From NCBI RefSeq assembly GCF_001593005.1, contig NZ_LQZQ01000050.1:62001-126000 (forward strand): DNA of 64,000 bases. The letters run 5' to 3'. Shown piece after piece: positions 34,484 through 42,478 of the stretch. The translations under genes were made by a program, and so were the position numbers. Below the pieces are notes generated by a model. It worked only from the letters and a program-made list of their open reading frames with translations. It was not told where the DNA came from and did not search any database. This DNA comes from Roseivirga ehrenbergii. GTDB taxonomy: Bacteria; Bacteroidota; Bacteroidia; Cytophagales; Cyclobacteriaceae. Position 1 is the first letter of the stretch, and every line of letters begins with the position of its first letter.

Positions 34484-35171
34484 AAAAGACGGCCACTTCA
34501 TCTAGCGACTTTCTTCTGTTATTGGGTACGTATACTTCTTCGGCTTCATAACCGACTGGTAAAAGCAAAAATGCTCTTTCGTTTTCTGGTCGGTTTAAAA
34601 TTTTTGCCAAAAAGTTCATTGGGCTGGGGGTGTGCGTTAAAGTAACTAAGCCAGCATCGTGAATGGCGGTAATTAAAAAGCCAGCAGCCAAGCCTACCGA
34701 TTCTGCCACGTAATAATTCTGATGCTTTTTTCCTTCAGGATCAAACTCAAATGGGCGTTTGAAAACAATGATTAAATATGGAGCAGTTTCCAAAAAAGGC
34801 TTTTCCCAGTTTGTACCCATTGGTTTTAAATCATCCAGCCACTCTTCGCTCATGCGTTTGGTGTAGCTTTCGTATTCTTCTTTCTCTGCGGCTTCGCGAA
34901 TCTGCTTTTTTATTTCAGGGTTGCTCACTACACAAAAAGTCCATGGTTGCTTATGCGCACCTGAAGGGGCTGTAGAAGCCGACATGATTACATTCTCGAT
35001 TACTTCCTTAGGAACAGGTTTGTCAGAAAAATCACGTACAGATCTGCGCGTTTCCATCCAGTCGTAGAATTTCTGGCTTCTTTCAATCATTTCAGAATGT
35101 TCATAATGAACATGTGAATACTTGATAAATTCGTGATCTTCTATAACCTTAATGTCTTGTTGTGCACTCAT
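34476..35171 (-). CDS. Nitroreductase family protein, iodotyrosine-deiodinase-like
   Basis: A 231-residue flavoprotein with nitroreductase FMN-binding segments RRSVRDFSDKPVP and ASTAPSGAHKQPWTF. Its nearest recognised pattern is iodotyrosine deiodinase (IYD): KEEYESYTKRM followed by TNWEKPFLETAPYLI matches mammalian IYD in spacing. Glu99, Tyr103 and Lys124 occupy the positions that in IYD hold the zwitterion of the halotyrosine. The end, VGLAAGFLITAIHDAGLVTL and LLPVGYEAEEVYVP, also agrees. It likely reduces a halotyrosine or similar aromatic using FMN. It overlaps PBP4. Confidence 0.8.
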   Translation of the reverse strand: MSAQQDIKVIEDHEFIKYSHVHYEHSEMIERSQKFYDWMETRRSVRDFSDKPVPKEVIENVIMSASTAPSGAHKQPWTFCVVSNPEIKKQIREAAEKEEYESYTKRMSEEWLDDLKPMGTNWEKPFLETAPYLIIVFKRPFEFDPEGKKHQNYYVAESVGLAAGFLITAIHDAGLVTLTHTPSPMNFLAKILNRPENERAFLLLPVGYEAEEVYVPNNRRKSLDEVAVFYE

Positions 35172-35225
35172 TGTTTTAATTAAATGACCCACAAGATAGG
35201 AAAGAACTCAGAAGTGGGAAAATAA

Positions 35226-35258
35226 AATAAAAAAACCCCGACTGATAAACAGCCAGGG
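35226..35258 (-). terminator. Rho-independent terminator after the ABC-2 permease gene
   Basis: On the minus strand CCCTGGCTG pairs with CAGTCGGGG (two G-U pairs) around TTTAT, followed by a long T run. It separates the ABC operon from the nitroreductase gene. Confidence 0.8.
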
Positions 35259-35277
35259 CACGATTTGGATGTAAAAT

Positions 35278-35319
35278 AACCCTACCCGAGGGTTGTCTGT
35301 AAGACGATTGAAAGTCGTC
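35278..35319. repeat. Two further hairpins upstream of the terminator
   Basis: AACCC/GGGTT (35278-35294) and GACGA/TCGTC (35303-35319, extendable by two bases) form small stems ahead of the main terminator when read from the ABC permease gene. Confidence 0.45.
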
Positions 35320-35354
35320 AATGTTTCTTTAACCTGATTTTTTGTTTTCTGGCT

Positions 35355-36134
35355 TTACATGATTCGCTTCTTTATTTGAATAACTCCTGCTGTCACGAAT
35401 ACAACAGTAGCGACTATTAAACTTTTATATACAGAAGCCATATCTGCCCATATTTGATAGCCCTCTTGCCTTACCCCACCAGTGGCGAGAATAGAATAGC
35501 CATATGGATGGTATGGAGCGTATTCCCAGCCTCTGACAACAATCATAAAGGAGATGAGCCCAGCAATGCCAATACCCAGCGGTAAAATAAGGTTTTTGGA
35601 TTGTTGACTAATGAAGAATTGGATAGAAGCCATGCCTAAAGTGGCCAAGAAAATTTTAACCATGAGCGCATATTCAAAACCAAAACTGAAGTTTTCTTCG
35701 AAGCCTAAACCCGGCTGTACAATGCGCATCGACAACCCAACAAGAAGTGTAAAGGTGCCAAAAAGCATTAGGCTGATGAAGATCATACTAATGAACACCT
35801 TCATTTTTGATAGGTAGAGTGCTAAACGCGAGAGTGGTTGCGCATAAATCATTTTCCAAGTATTCGAACTGTACTCAATATTGTTGACCAATAGGGCAAC
35901 CATCATCACAAAAAATGGGAAGAGAAAATTAGCAGGGTCAATGCTATACCCAAGTAATGTTGACCAAGCGTCCATCCCTTCACTAATAATTTGTGGGCCT
36001 TTTCGCCAGAAAATTATAAAGTTAATAGCGGGCACAAAGGCAGGTGCTAAAATGAGCAGCCAGAGGGTAAAGGTCTTTTTGTACTTAAATATTTCCGCTG
36101 AAATCCCTCTTTTGAGTTGTATTGCTATATTCAT
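35355..36134 (-). CDS. ABC-2 type transporter permease
   Basis: A 259-residue membrane protein with six hydrophobic segments (FTLWLLILAPAFVPAINFII, LFPFFVMMVALLVNNIEYSS, VFISMIFISLMLFGTFTLLV, ALMVKIFLATLGMASIQFFI, ILPLGIGIAGLISFMIVV and the final VATVVFVTAGVIQI). This fits an ABC-2 permease paired with the upstream ATPase by a 4-bp ATGA overlap. It is part of an exporter of unknown substrate. Confidence 0.85.
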   Translation of the reverse strand: MNIAIQLKRGISAEIFKYKKTFTLWLLILAPAFVPAINFIIFWRKGPQIISEGMDAWSTLLGYSIDPANFLFPFFVMMVALLVNNIEYSSNTWKMIYAQPLSRLALYLSKMKVFISMIFISLMLFGTFTLLVGLSMRIVQPGLGFEENFSFGFEYALMVKIFLATLGMASIQFFISQQSKNLILPLGIGIAGLISFMIVVRGWEYAPYHPYGYSILATGGVRQEGYQIWADMASVYKSLIVATVVFVTAGVIQIKKRIM

Positions 36135-37048
36135 TGGTCTAATTTTTTGGTAAGGTTTAAGAAGATGGCTTCGAGGGTTTCCTCAGTAGATTTTAGTTGA
36201 TAGACTTCAATATCGTTTTGCACCAAAGCTCTATTGATTCTTGAAATATCAGTTTTGTCAGTAATCAGCAGCGTTATCGTTTTACTGTCATGCTCAGAAA
36301 TTGTGTAATTCAGCTCTTTGATTACTTCGGTTGCCTTTTGAACCTTGTCGAGCTTTATTTCTAAAAACTGACTAGAGTCGTTGTTATGAAGCCCATCGAG
36401 CTTGCCTTCATACATGATTTTACCTTGGTCAATAATGGCTACATCAGTGGCCATTTTTTCGATTTCAGTAAGAATATGACTCGAAAGGAAAATCGTTTTA
36501 CCGTGTTCTTTATTTAAGCGCATAATCAATTCGCGCATTTCGATAATACCACTCGGGTCAAGTCCGTTTGTGGGCTCGTCTAAGATGAGCAGATCAGGGT
36601 CGCTGAGTAGGGCAGAAGCAAGCCCGAGTCTTTGGCACATGCCCAAAGAATAGTTTTTGGCTTTTTTATTTGCGTTATCCGTCAGCCGAACGATTTTAAG
36701 TACTTCATCAATTCTAGATTTTGAAGCACCAATCATTCGTCTTACTACTTCAAGGTTTTGTCGACCGGTAAGGTGTTTGTAGATAGAAGGGTTTTCAATC
36801 AGTGCGCCTACCTTGCCTAGGAGTTCAACCTTGTTGGGAAGAAGTTCTTGGTCGAACAATTTTACTTGTCCCGGTTCTGAATGGAAAAGATCGAGTAGAA
36901 TTCTTATCGTGGTGGTTTTACCTGCTCCATTTGGCCCCAAGAAACCATAAATGCTGCCTTCGGGCACATTTAGGTTCACCTGATCCAATGCTTTAAAGCT
37001 GCCGAAATGGAAGGTTAAATTGTTGGTTTGAATAATTGACTTTGGCAT
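36131..37048 (-). CDS. ABC transporter ATP-binding protein (ABC-2 exporter type)
   Basis: A 305-residue ATPase with Walker A GPNGAGKTT near residue 39, signature YSLGMCQRLGLA, Walker B LLILDEPTNGLDP and an H-loop SSHIL. The C-terminal region (about residues 215-305) carries a small alpha/beta domain typical of drug/lantibiotic-immunity-like exporters. It drives the permease encoded next, with which it overlaps by 4 bp. The transcript ends at the strong terminator beyond the permease gene. Confidence 0.92.
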   Translation of the reverse strand: MPKSIIQTNNLTFHFGSFKALDQVNLNVPEGSIYGFLGPNGAGKTTTIRILLDLFHSEPGQVKLFDQELLPNKVELLGKVGALIENPSIYKHLTGRQNLEVVRRMIGASKSRIDEVLKIVRLTDNANKKAKNYSLGMCQRLGLASALLSDPDLLILDEPTNGLDPSGIIEMRELIMRLNKEHGKTIFLSSHILTEIEKMATDVAIIDQGKIMYEGKLDGLHNNDSSQFLEIKLDKVQKATEVIKELNYTISEHDSKTITLLITDKTDISRINRALVQNDIEVYQLKSTEETLEAIFLNLTKKLDQ

Positions 37049-37192
37049 TTTGTGTGTCGTTTGGGCTTAAGACGGTAGATTTTTGGTTTTGAGAACAAAC
37101 CCTTGAAAAATCTGAAATCAAATTGCTGTGTCTTTTAAAAAATAATACCCTTCTACAATAACCTTTTGCTTACAACTGAGGTTAACCGAATC

Positions 37193-37861
37193 ATGGAAAA
37201 GAAGACTACAACTAAATCTTCTAAAGCGAAGGTAAACGATTCAGAAAAACTCAAGAAAGCCTATATCGAGCACATTCTTGAACACGGAAACAGACCTGCT
37301 TCTATCTTTAAGTTTGTGAAAGAACTGAAGATTAAGGAAGAGGCTTTTTACGAGAACTTCAACTCTTTTGATACCCTAGAAAAGGAGCTTTGGCGCGATT
37401 GGCTTAGAGAAACCATTACTGCAATTCAAGCCGAAGAGGTCTATGCTGAATATTCAGCACGAGAAAAGCTTCTGGCCTTCTATTTTACCTTTATTGAGGT
37501 TCTGAAAAGCAATCGAAGCTTTATTCTGCTTACCGTTAAGAAAACGATCAAGCCAGAATTTACTCCCGCTCATTTAAAAGAATTCAGAAAGGATTTTAAA
37601 GATTTTGTGAATGAAGTTTTGGCCGAAGCCAAAGAAACTGAAGAGGTACAAAACAGGCCGTACATAAGTGATAAGTACGATGAAGGAATTTGGCTTCAGT
37701 TTTTATTTGTTTTCAATTTCTGGATGAAAGACGACTCCAAAGCATTCGAGAAAACGGATGAAGCCATTGAAAAAGCTGTCAATTTATCCTTTGATTTAAT
37801 GGGGAGAGGCCCATTGGATGCCATGATTGACTTCGGGAAATTCCTTTTTCAGAATAGATAA
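37193..37861 (+). CDS. TetR-like regulator paired with an ABC1 kinase
   Basis: A 222-residue helical protein. The first 45 residues after a Lys/Thr-rich lead form a helix-turn-helix-like region (AYIEHILEHGNRPASIFKFV). The remaining helices (FYFTFIEVLKSNRSFILLTV, WLQFLFVFNFWMKDDS, AIEKAVNLSFDLMGRGPL) match the C-terminal ligand-sensing domain of TetR proteins next to ABC1 genes in Bacteroidota. The DNA-binding helix is atypical, so its regulatory role is inferred. ATG 37193 is chosen over TTG 37166. Confidence 0.7.
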   Translation: MEKKTTTKSSKAKVNDSEKLKKAYIEHILEHGNRPASIFKFVKELKIKEEAFYENFNSFDTLEKELWRDWLRETITAIQAEEVYAEYSAREKLLAFYFTFIEVLKSNRSFILLTVKKTIKPEFTPAHLKEFRKDFKDFVNEVLAEAKETEEVQNRPYISDKYDEGIWLQFLFVFNFWMKDDSKAFEKTDEAIEKAVNLSFDLMGRGPLDAMIDFGKFLFQNR

Positions 37862-37869
37862 ATGAAACT

Positions 37870-37902
37870 AACCCTCCAAGGGTTTTAAACCTTAGGAAGG
37901 TT
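37870..37902 (+). repeat. Two adjacent tight hairpins before the ABC1 kinase gene
   Basis: AACCCT-CCA-AGGGTT (37870-37884) and AACCTT-AGG-AAGGTT (37888-37902) are two perfect six-bp stems with three-base loops, three bases apart. They end 12 bp before the kinase ATG. Confidence 0.55.
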
Positions 37903-37914
37903 GTAATATATAAG

Positions 37915-39234
37915 ATGAAAGAACAATCAAAAATACCTACAGGGAAAGTGCAGAGGGCGGCTAAGTTTGTAACAACGGGTGCCAAAGTGGGAGGTAATTA
38001 CATGAAGCATTACGCCAAAAAAGTAATGAATCCGTCTCTTTCAAAAGATCAACTACACGAAGACAATGCTCGGGATATTTATAATTCTTTGAGCGAGTTA
38101 AAGGGCAGTGCACTAAAGGTGGCGCAAATGATGAGCATGGATAAAAACATGCTTCCAACTGCCTACCAAGATAAATTTTCTATGGCGCAGTATAGCGCGC
38201 CACCGCTATCTTACCCCTTGGTGGTAAAAACCTTTCAGCAATACTTTAAAAAATCACCCACTCAAATTTTTGAGACCTTCACTAAAAATGCAGTAAACGC
38301 AGCCTCTATCGGGCAAGTGCACAAAGCTACTTTAGACGGAAAGGAATACGCGGTTAAAATTCAATACCCTGGCGTAGCGTCCAGTGTGCGCTCCGACCTC
38401 AAGTTGGTGCGTCCGTTTGCGGTTCGGTTAATGAATTTAAATGAAAAGGATCTCGACCATTATATGGAAGAGGTAGAAACAAAACTGATTGAAGAAACCG
38501 ATTATTTGCTGGAAGTACAGCGGTCGGTTGAAATTTCAGAAGCCTGTGCTCACATAGAAAATATTCGATTTCCGAAGTATTACCCCGAGCTTTCAGACGA
38601 GCGTGTTATCACCATGGACTGGATGGATGGTAAAGTGCTCAAGGAGTTTATAAAGTCTAATCCATCGCAAGCCGACAGAAACAAAGTAGGGCAGGCGCTT
38701 TGGGATTTTTACGATTTCCAAATCCATACTTTAAGGCAAGTACATGCCGACCCACACCCTGGCAATTTCATTATTAGCGATGATGCCGTTTTGGGAGTAA
38801 TCGATTTTGGCTGTGTTAAGGTAATTCCAAATGAGTTCTATGATCCATATTTCAAGCTAATCAGAAAGGATATTCTTCATGAAGATAAGGAGCTGGAAGA
38901 ACTTTTTACTCAACTACAGTTTATTTACCCCGATGACAAAGCAGACGATAAAGCCTATTTTTCTGCTGTTATCAAAGATATGATGGGGATTTTAGGTCAG
39001 CCATTTCATCAAGATGAATTCGATTTTGGTGATGATAGTTACTTTAGAAAGATCTACGAGATGGGGGAAGTGATTTCTCAATCTGCTAAGTTTAGAGAGA
39101 GTGAAAGGGCTAGGGGAGCAAGAGATGGACTGTATATTAACCGGACGTACTTTGGTCTCTATAATATTCTGAATGAATTGAAAGCGAAGGTAAAAACCAC
39201 CAAGCCAGAATGGGCCATAAAAGTGGCTGTGTAG
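37915..39234 (+). CDS. ABC1/UbiB-family atypical kinase
   Basis: A 439-residue protein of the AarF/ADCK (UbiB) family. It has the family's alanine-rich nucleotide loop AASIGQVHKA, YAVKIQYPGV with the ATP-binding lysine, HADPHPGNFII as catalytic loop and VIDFGCVKV as metal-binding DFG motif. UbiB-type ATPases support ubiquinone synthesis or lipid handling. This genome also has MenB, so the substrate is probably not ubiquinone. It follows a TetR-like gene by 53 bp, with two hairpins between. Confidence 0.9.
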   Translation: MKEQSKIPTGKVQRAAKFVTTGAKVGGNYMKHYAKKVMNPSLSKDQLHEDNARDIYNSLSELKGSALKVAQMMSMDKNMLPTAYQDKFSMAQYSAPPLSYPLVVKTFQQYFKKSPTQIFETFTKNAVNAASIGQVHKATLDGKEYAVKIQYPGVASSVRSDLKLVRPFAVRLMNLNEKDLDHYMEEVETKLIEETDYLLEVQRSVEISEACAHIENIRFPKYYPELSDERVITMDWMDGKVLKEFIKSNPSQADRNKVGQALWDFYDFQIHTLRQVHADPHPGNFIISDDAVLGVIDFGCVKVIPNEFYDPYFKLIRKDILHEDKELEELFTQLQFIYPDDKADDKAYFSAVIKDMMGILGQPFHQDEFDFGDDSYFRKIYEMGEVISQSAKFRESERARGARDGLYINRTYFGLYNILNELKAKVKTTKPEWAIKVAV

Positions 39235-39236
39235 TA

Positions 39237-39587
39237 TTACAGTTCTGAGGTGGTTGATGTTTCGATTATGAATTTTCCTTCTACTTTAACCGGTTTGATG
39301 CTCATATGGCATGGGTCAAACTTCTTGATAAAACCACTTGAAATATCTGAAGAGTTGTTTAATACTTCAATCAACACTCCTTCTATGTTATAAATCTCGA
39401 ATTTGAAGAGGCCAGATTGGATAATTGAACTCATGTCCTTGAGTAATTCAGACGCTTCTTTATGCATGTTTCTATGAATCATGCTGTCTTCATTCAGAAT
39501 GTTTTCTGAACGACTTAGATCATCATGGGAGTTGCATCCAGTGAACAGAACTCCCAATAAAAGTAGTGAGGTAAAAGTGTATTTCAT
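39237..39587 (-). CDS. Hypothetical lipoprotein
   Basis: A 116-residue lipoprotein with signal KYTFTSLLLLGVLFTGCNSH and a short soluble domain with FEIYNIEGVLIEVLNNSSDI. The ATG at 39587 is preferred over TTG 39596. No family is recognised. It is convergent with the kinase (2-bp gap), followed upstream by a 94-bp gap to the next minus-strand gene; no terminator is seen. Confidence 0.55.
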   Translation of the reverse strand: MKYTFTSLLLLGVLFTGCNSHDDLSRSENILNEDSMIHRNMHKEASELLKDMSSIIQSGLFKFEIYNIEGVLIEVLNNSSDISSGFIKKFDPCHMSIKPVKVEGKFIIETSTTSEL

Positions 39588-39681
39588 TGACTTCAACTAC
39601 TACCAATTTGATAGTGAATACCCCACTTTGTTTTCTTCAATTTGCTCAAAATAGGTGAATCACCTATAAAGTCATTTTCGC

Positions 39682-39957
39682 CTAATGCTCCTCGTTGTGT
39701 TGCCTCATAACCTCATCCTTAATTTGTTGTCTTAGCAACTTCTGATTTTTAATAAAAAGTTTTAATAATAGAAAAGCCACAACAAGGTGTAGCGCAATAT
39801 ATACCCAACGATTAAAGCTAAACCCAAGGTAGTCATAAACCTCCCTGGGTTTAATCATGGAGCTTATCCCGTTGGCTAAATAGAAGATACCACCCACTAG
39901 AAATAACCATCTCCATTTTATTCCAAAGCGCTCGGAACGCGATCTTCTATCATCCAT
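39682..39957 (-). CDS. Small two-span membrane protein
   Basis: A 91-residue protein with a basic start (DDRRSRSERFGIKWRW), two hydrophobic segments (LFLVGGIFYLANGISSMI and YIALHLVVAFLLLKLFI) and a charged tail. No family is recognised. It overlaps by 8 bp the end of the DUF1801 gene, so translation is coupled. It belongs to a three-gene minus-strand operon with dgkA-type kinase first. Confidence 0.6.
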   Translation of the reverse strand: MDDRRSRSERFGIKWRWLFLVGGIFYLANGISSMIKPREVYDYLGFSFNRWVYIALHLVVAFLLLKLFIKNQKLLRQQIKDEVMRQHNEEH

Positions 39958-40372
39958 ATTTGTTGGTCATGTATTCGTACGAATCCGTAATTAAGAGCTT
40001 CAATATTTCAATATCAACGTCTTCAATTTTCTTAATATATAGACATGACTTTCCCGTTTTGTACTTGCCCAGCCTTGCCATATAGTCTTCATATTTTTCA
40101 AAACCGGGCATTATGTATAGTGTAAGGTTTTGAACCCTTGGAGAAAATCCGATTTTCAGAAAATCACCTTCTCTTCCGCTGTCATATTTGTAATGATAAG
40201 TACCAAAACCAACAATGGAAGGTCCCCACATTTTTGGAGCTTCTCCAGTGATCTCTTCCATTAGGTTTTTAATTAGAACACAATCGTTCTTTTTCTTTTC
40301 CTCTGCTATACTGTTTAAAAAATCGGAAACACTTGCATTGGTTTCGGTAGTCTTGTTTTGTGCTTTTGTCAT
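39950..40372 (-). CDS. DUF1801 domain protein
   Basis: A 140-residue protein with DUF1801 features: VSDFLNSIAEEKKKNDCVL, APKMWGPSIVGFGTYHYKY and LTLYIMPGFEKYEDYM. DUF1801 proteins are small cytoplasmic proteins of unknown function with a YdhG-like fold. It overlaps the upstream dgkA stop by 4 bp (ATGA) and the next gene by 8 bp. Confidence 0.85.
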   Translation of the reverse strand: MTKAQNKTTETNASVSDFLNSIAEEKKKNDCVLIKNLMEEITGEAPKMWGPSIVGFGTYHYKYDSGREGDFLKIGFSPRVQNLTLYIMPGFEKYEDYMARLGKYKTGKSCLYIKKIEDVDIEILKLLITDSYEYMTNKYG

Positions 40373-40740
40373 GAGTTAAAAAAATAAGGGTAAAAAATAA
40401 GTATGCCTATAATTGCAGCGGCAACAGCTGTAATCAGAACAGCCGCAGCGGCAATGTCCTTTACAATTCCTGCCTTTGGGTTAAATGCTGGCGAAACTAA
40501 GTCAACTAGCTTTTCGATAGATGAGTTAAAAAGTTCGGCCACCAAAACCATTGCGATTGCTGAAATCACCCACAACCACTCATTCATAGTCAAGTTTACG
40601 TAAGCGCTCAAAGCAATAACCAACAATGCTGCGAACAAATGAACTCTGAAGTTATGTTCGTGCCGAACTACATGCCAAAGCCCTTTGAAAGCAAAATTGA
40701 AGCTTTTTAACCTTGCCAAAACTGAGAATTTTTCAGACAT
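40369..40740 (-). CDS. Diacylglycerol/undecaprenol kinase (DgkA-type)
   Basis: A 123-residue integral membrane kinase: KSFNFAFKGLWHVVRHEHNF, then three hydrophobic spans with the catalytic ELFNSSIEKLVDLV segment between them. It phosphorylates diacylglycerol or undecaprenol at the inner membrane for lipid recycling. Length matches the family. The ATG is 72 bp from the divergent TPR gene start, whose longer potential frame overlaps it. Confidence 0.9.
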   Translation of the reverse strand: MSEKFSVLARLKSFNFAFKGLWHVVRHEHNFRVHLFAALLVIALSAYVNLTMNEWLWVISAIAMVLVAELFNSSIEKLVDLVSPAFNPKAGIVKDIAAAAVLITAVAAAIIGILIFYPYFFNS

Positions 40741-40814
40741 CCGTTAAAAGTAAGAAGATTTATAACGCAATGAAAAGTAGGTTCGTAAAAGCACGAGGAC
40801 TAATTTTGGGTGTT

Positions 40815-41837
40815 ATGCAAAAAACTAAATATTTCTACCTAATTCTTATACTCTTCTGCACCACCTTGAGCTGCGATAATGACAAAGCAAAAGCTGGTAG
40901 GTTTTTATTGATGGGGAATAATGAATTGGCCAATTTAAACTATAAAGAAGCCATTAGATTATATACTGAGGCTATTGGCAAAGATCCACAGTTTAAAGAG
41001 GCTTATAATAATAGAGGTGTAGCACTTTATAAAAGTGGCCATTACGCAGAAGCCCTCAATGATTACACTTTCGCGATAGTGCAAATAGACCCAACGTATA
41101 CCGATGCATATAAAAATAGGTTTGAGGTGAATTTGGTTTCAGGCAGCTACCAACGGGCTTTGGAAGATGCGGAATACTTGGCTACTGTTTACCCCGACAG
41201 CGCATATACTTACCTTTATCAAGGTTTGGCATTAACCGACCTTAAGCGCTATGATGAGGCCATTTCTAAATTTGATATGGCTTACCAGAAGGATCCTGAG
41301 AATGTGGAAGCTGTGGTAAACCAAGCCAATGCATATTACATGTCTAATCGATATGAAAAAGCTCGTGAATTACTTCAGAAAGCAATAAGTATTGATGCAA
41401 CCGAAGCAAATATTTATAATACTTTGGCCTTAATAGCTACTCAAGAAGGCGATTTCCAGGAAGCTTTGAAGCAAGTAAATCAAGCCATAGAGATAGATAG
41501 CAGAAATGGCTACTTCAGTAATAACAGAGGTTTTATATACTTAAATTTAGGCGAGCTAGAAAAAGCCGAAGCAGATATAAATATGGGAATCAAGCTTGAC
41601 CCTAGTAATCCTTGGGCTTACCGAAATAAGGCTATTTTCTACTATGAGAATAAGAGCTTCGATGCAGCTTTAAGAAATATAGAACTGGCCGCGCAGTATG
41701 ATGACTCCATTCCATTACTTAATCATTATTGGGGTTTAGTATTGGTTGAATTAGATAGAATGGATGAAGCCTGCGCTAAATTTTCATTATCAGAATCTTC
41801 AGAAAAAGAGATGCTTATAAAAAAGTATTGTAAGTAA
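40815..41837 (+). CDS. TPR-repeat lipoprotein
   Basis: A 340-residue lipoprotein with signal KYFYLILILFCTTLSCDND and about eight TPR repeats, such as AYNNRGVALYKSGHYAEALN and WAYRNKAIFYYENKSFDAA. TPR arrays bind other proteins; here it probably acts at the envelope. ATG 40815 is preferred because it places the signal peptide at the very N-terminus; upstream in-frame ATG starts would add 20-34 residues. TAATTTTG at 40801 fits a -7 box but lies almost at the ATG, implying a leaderless message or chance. Confidence 0.8.
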   Translation: MQKTKYFYLILILFCTTLSCDNDKAKAGRFLLMGNNELANLNYKEAIRLYTEAIGKDPQFKEAYNNRGVALYKSGHYAEALNDYTFAIVQIDPTYTDAYKNRFEVNLVSGSYQRALEDAEYLATVYPDSAYTYLYQGLALTDLKRYDEAISKFDMAYQKDPENVEAVVNQANAYYMSNRYEKARELLQKAISIDATEANIYNTLALIATQEGDFQEALKQVNQAIEIDSRNGYFSNNRGFIYLNLGELEKAEADINMGIKLDPSNPWAYRNKAIFYYENKSFDAALRNIELAAQYDDSIPLLNHYWGLVLVELDRMDEACAKFSLSESSEKEMLIKKYCK

Positions 41838-41867
41838 AGGATAAGACCTTTTCCTCGAAAGTACCTG

Positions 41868-41898
41868 CCGCCTTTTATATCTGAAAGGCGGTTTTTTT
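41868..41898 (+). terminator. Rho-independent terminator after the TPR lipoprotein gene
   Basis: CCGCCTTT pairs with AAAGGCGG around an eight-base loop and is followed by seven T residues, isolating the sigma-factor cluster from the TPR gene. Confidence 0.88.
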
Positions 41899-41965
41899 GT
41901 TTCTTGAAATAATTTTCAATACCAATGTTAACAAGTCTTAACAACATGCCGTCTACCCTTTGATT

Positions 41966-42478
41966 ATGGATGTAGCACAGTTCAAAACGGACGTTCTGCC
42001 TTTAAAGAACAAACTTTACCGCTTTGCCTTCAACATTGTAAAAGATGAAGAATTGGCCAAAGATGTGGTACAAGAATGTATGATTAAGGTGTGGGAAAAA
42101 AGGGATGAAGTAAAACACATTAATAACCTGGAAGCTTGGTGTATGCAAGTAACCAGAAACAGGGCTCTAGATAAGCTGAGGTCTAAACATGTTAAGAAAA
42201 CGGATCTTTTTGAAGTCGAATTTGACACTAGAAAAGAAAAGGACACGCCAGTTGTACTTACCGAACGAAACGAAATTATGAACCGCATTCAATTTTTAAT
42301 TGATGCACTTCCTAGTCGACAACGAGAGGTAATGCAGTTGAGAGATATTGAAGGCTATAGCTATAAAGAAATAGCAGATATGCTTGAGATTGACATCAAT
42401 TTGGTGAAAACGAATTTGTTTAGAGCACGCAGAAAATTGAAGGAAAGCCTTATTAAAGAAAATGCTTATGGACTCTAG
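41966..42478 (+). CDS. ECF-type RNA polymerase sigma factor
   Basis: A 170-residue ECF sigma factor: region 2 contains LYRFAFNIVKDEELAKDVVQ and ECMIKVWEKRDEV; region 4 contains LPSRQREVMQLRDIEGYSYK and EIADMLEIDINLVKTNLFRA. It directs transcription of a small regulon, probably including its own operon. The next gene, a putative anti-sigma factor, overlaps its 3' end by 17 bp. ATG 41966 is chosen over TTG 41960. A near-consensus TACCCTTTG lies just upstream. Confidence 0.92.
   Translation: MDVAQFKTDVLPLKNKLYRFAFNIVKDEELAKDVVQECMIKVWEKRDEVKHINNLEAWCMQVTRNRALDKLRSKHVKKTDLFEVEFDTRKEKDTPVVLTERNEIMNRIQFLIDALPSRQREVMQLRDIEGYSYKEIADMLEIDINLVKTNLFRARRKLKESLIKENAYGL

Noticed and set aside
40801-40808. 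TAATTTTG before the TPR lipoprotein
   Set aside because: Same problem: it leaves almost no leader ahead of ATG 40815, so it was not listed as a promoter.
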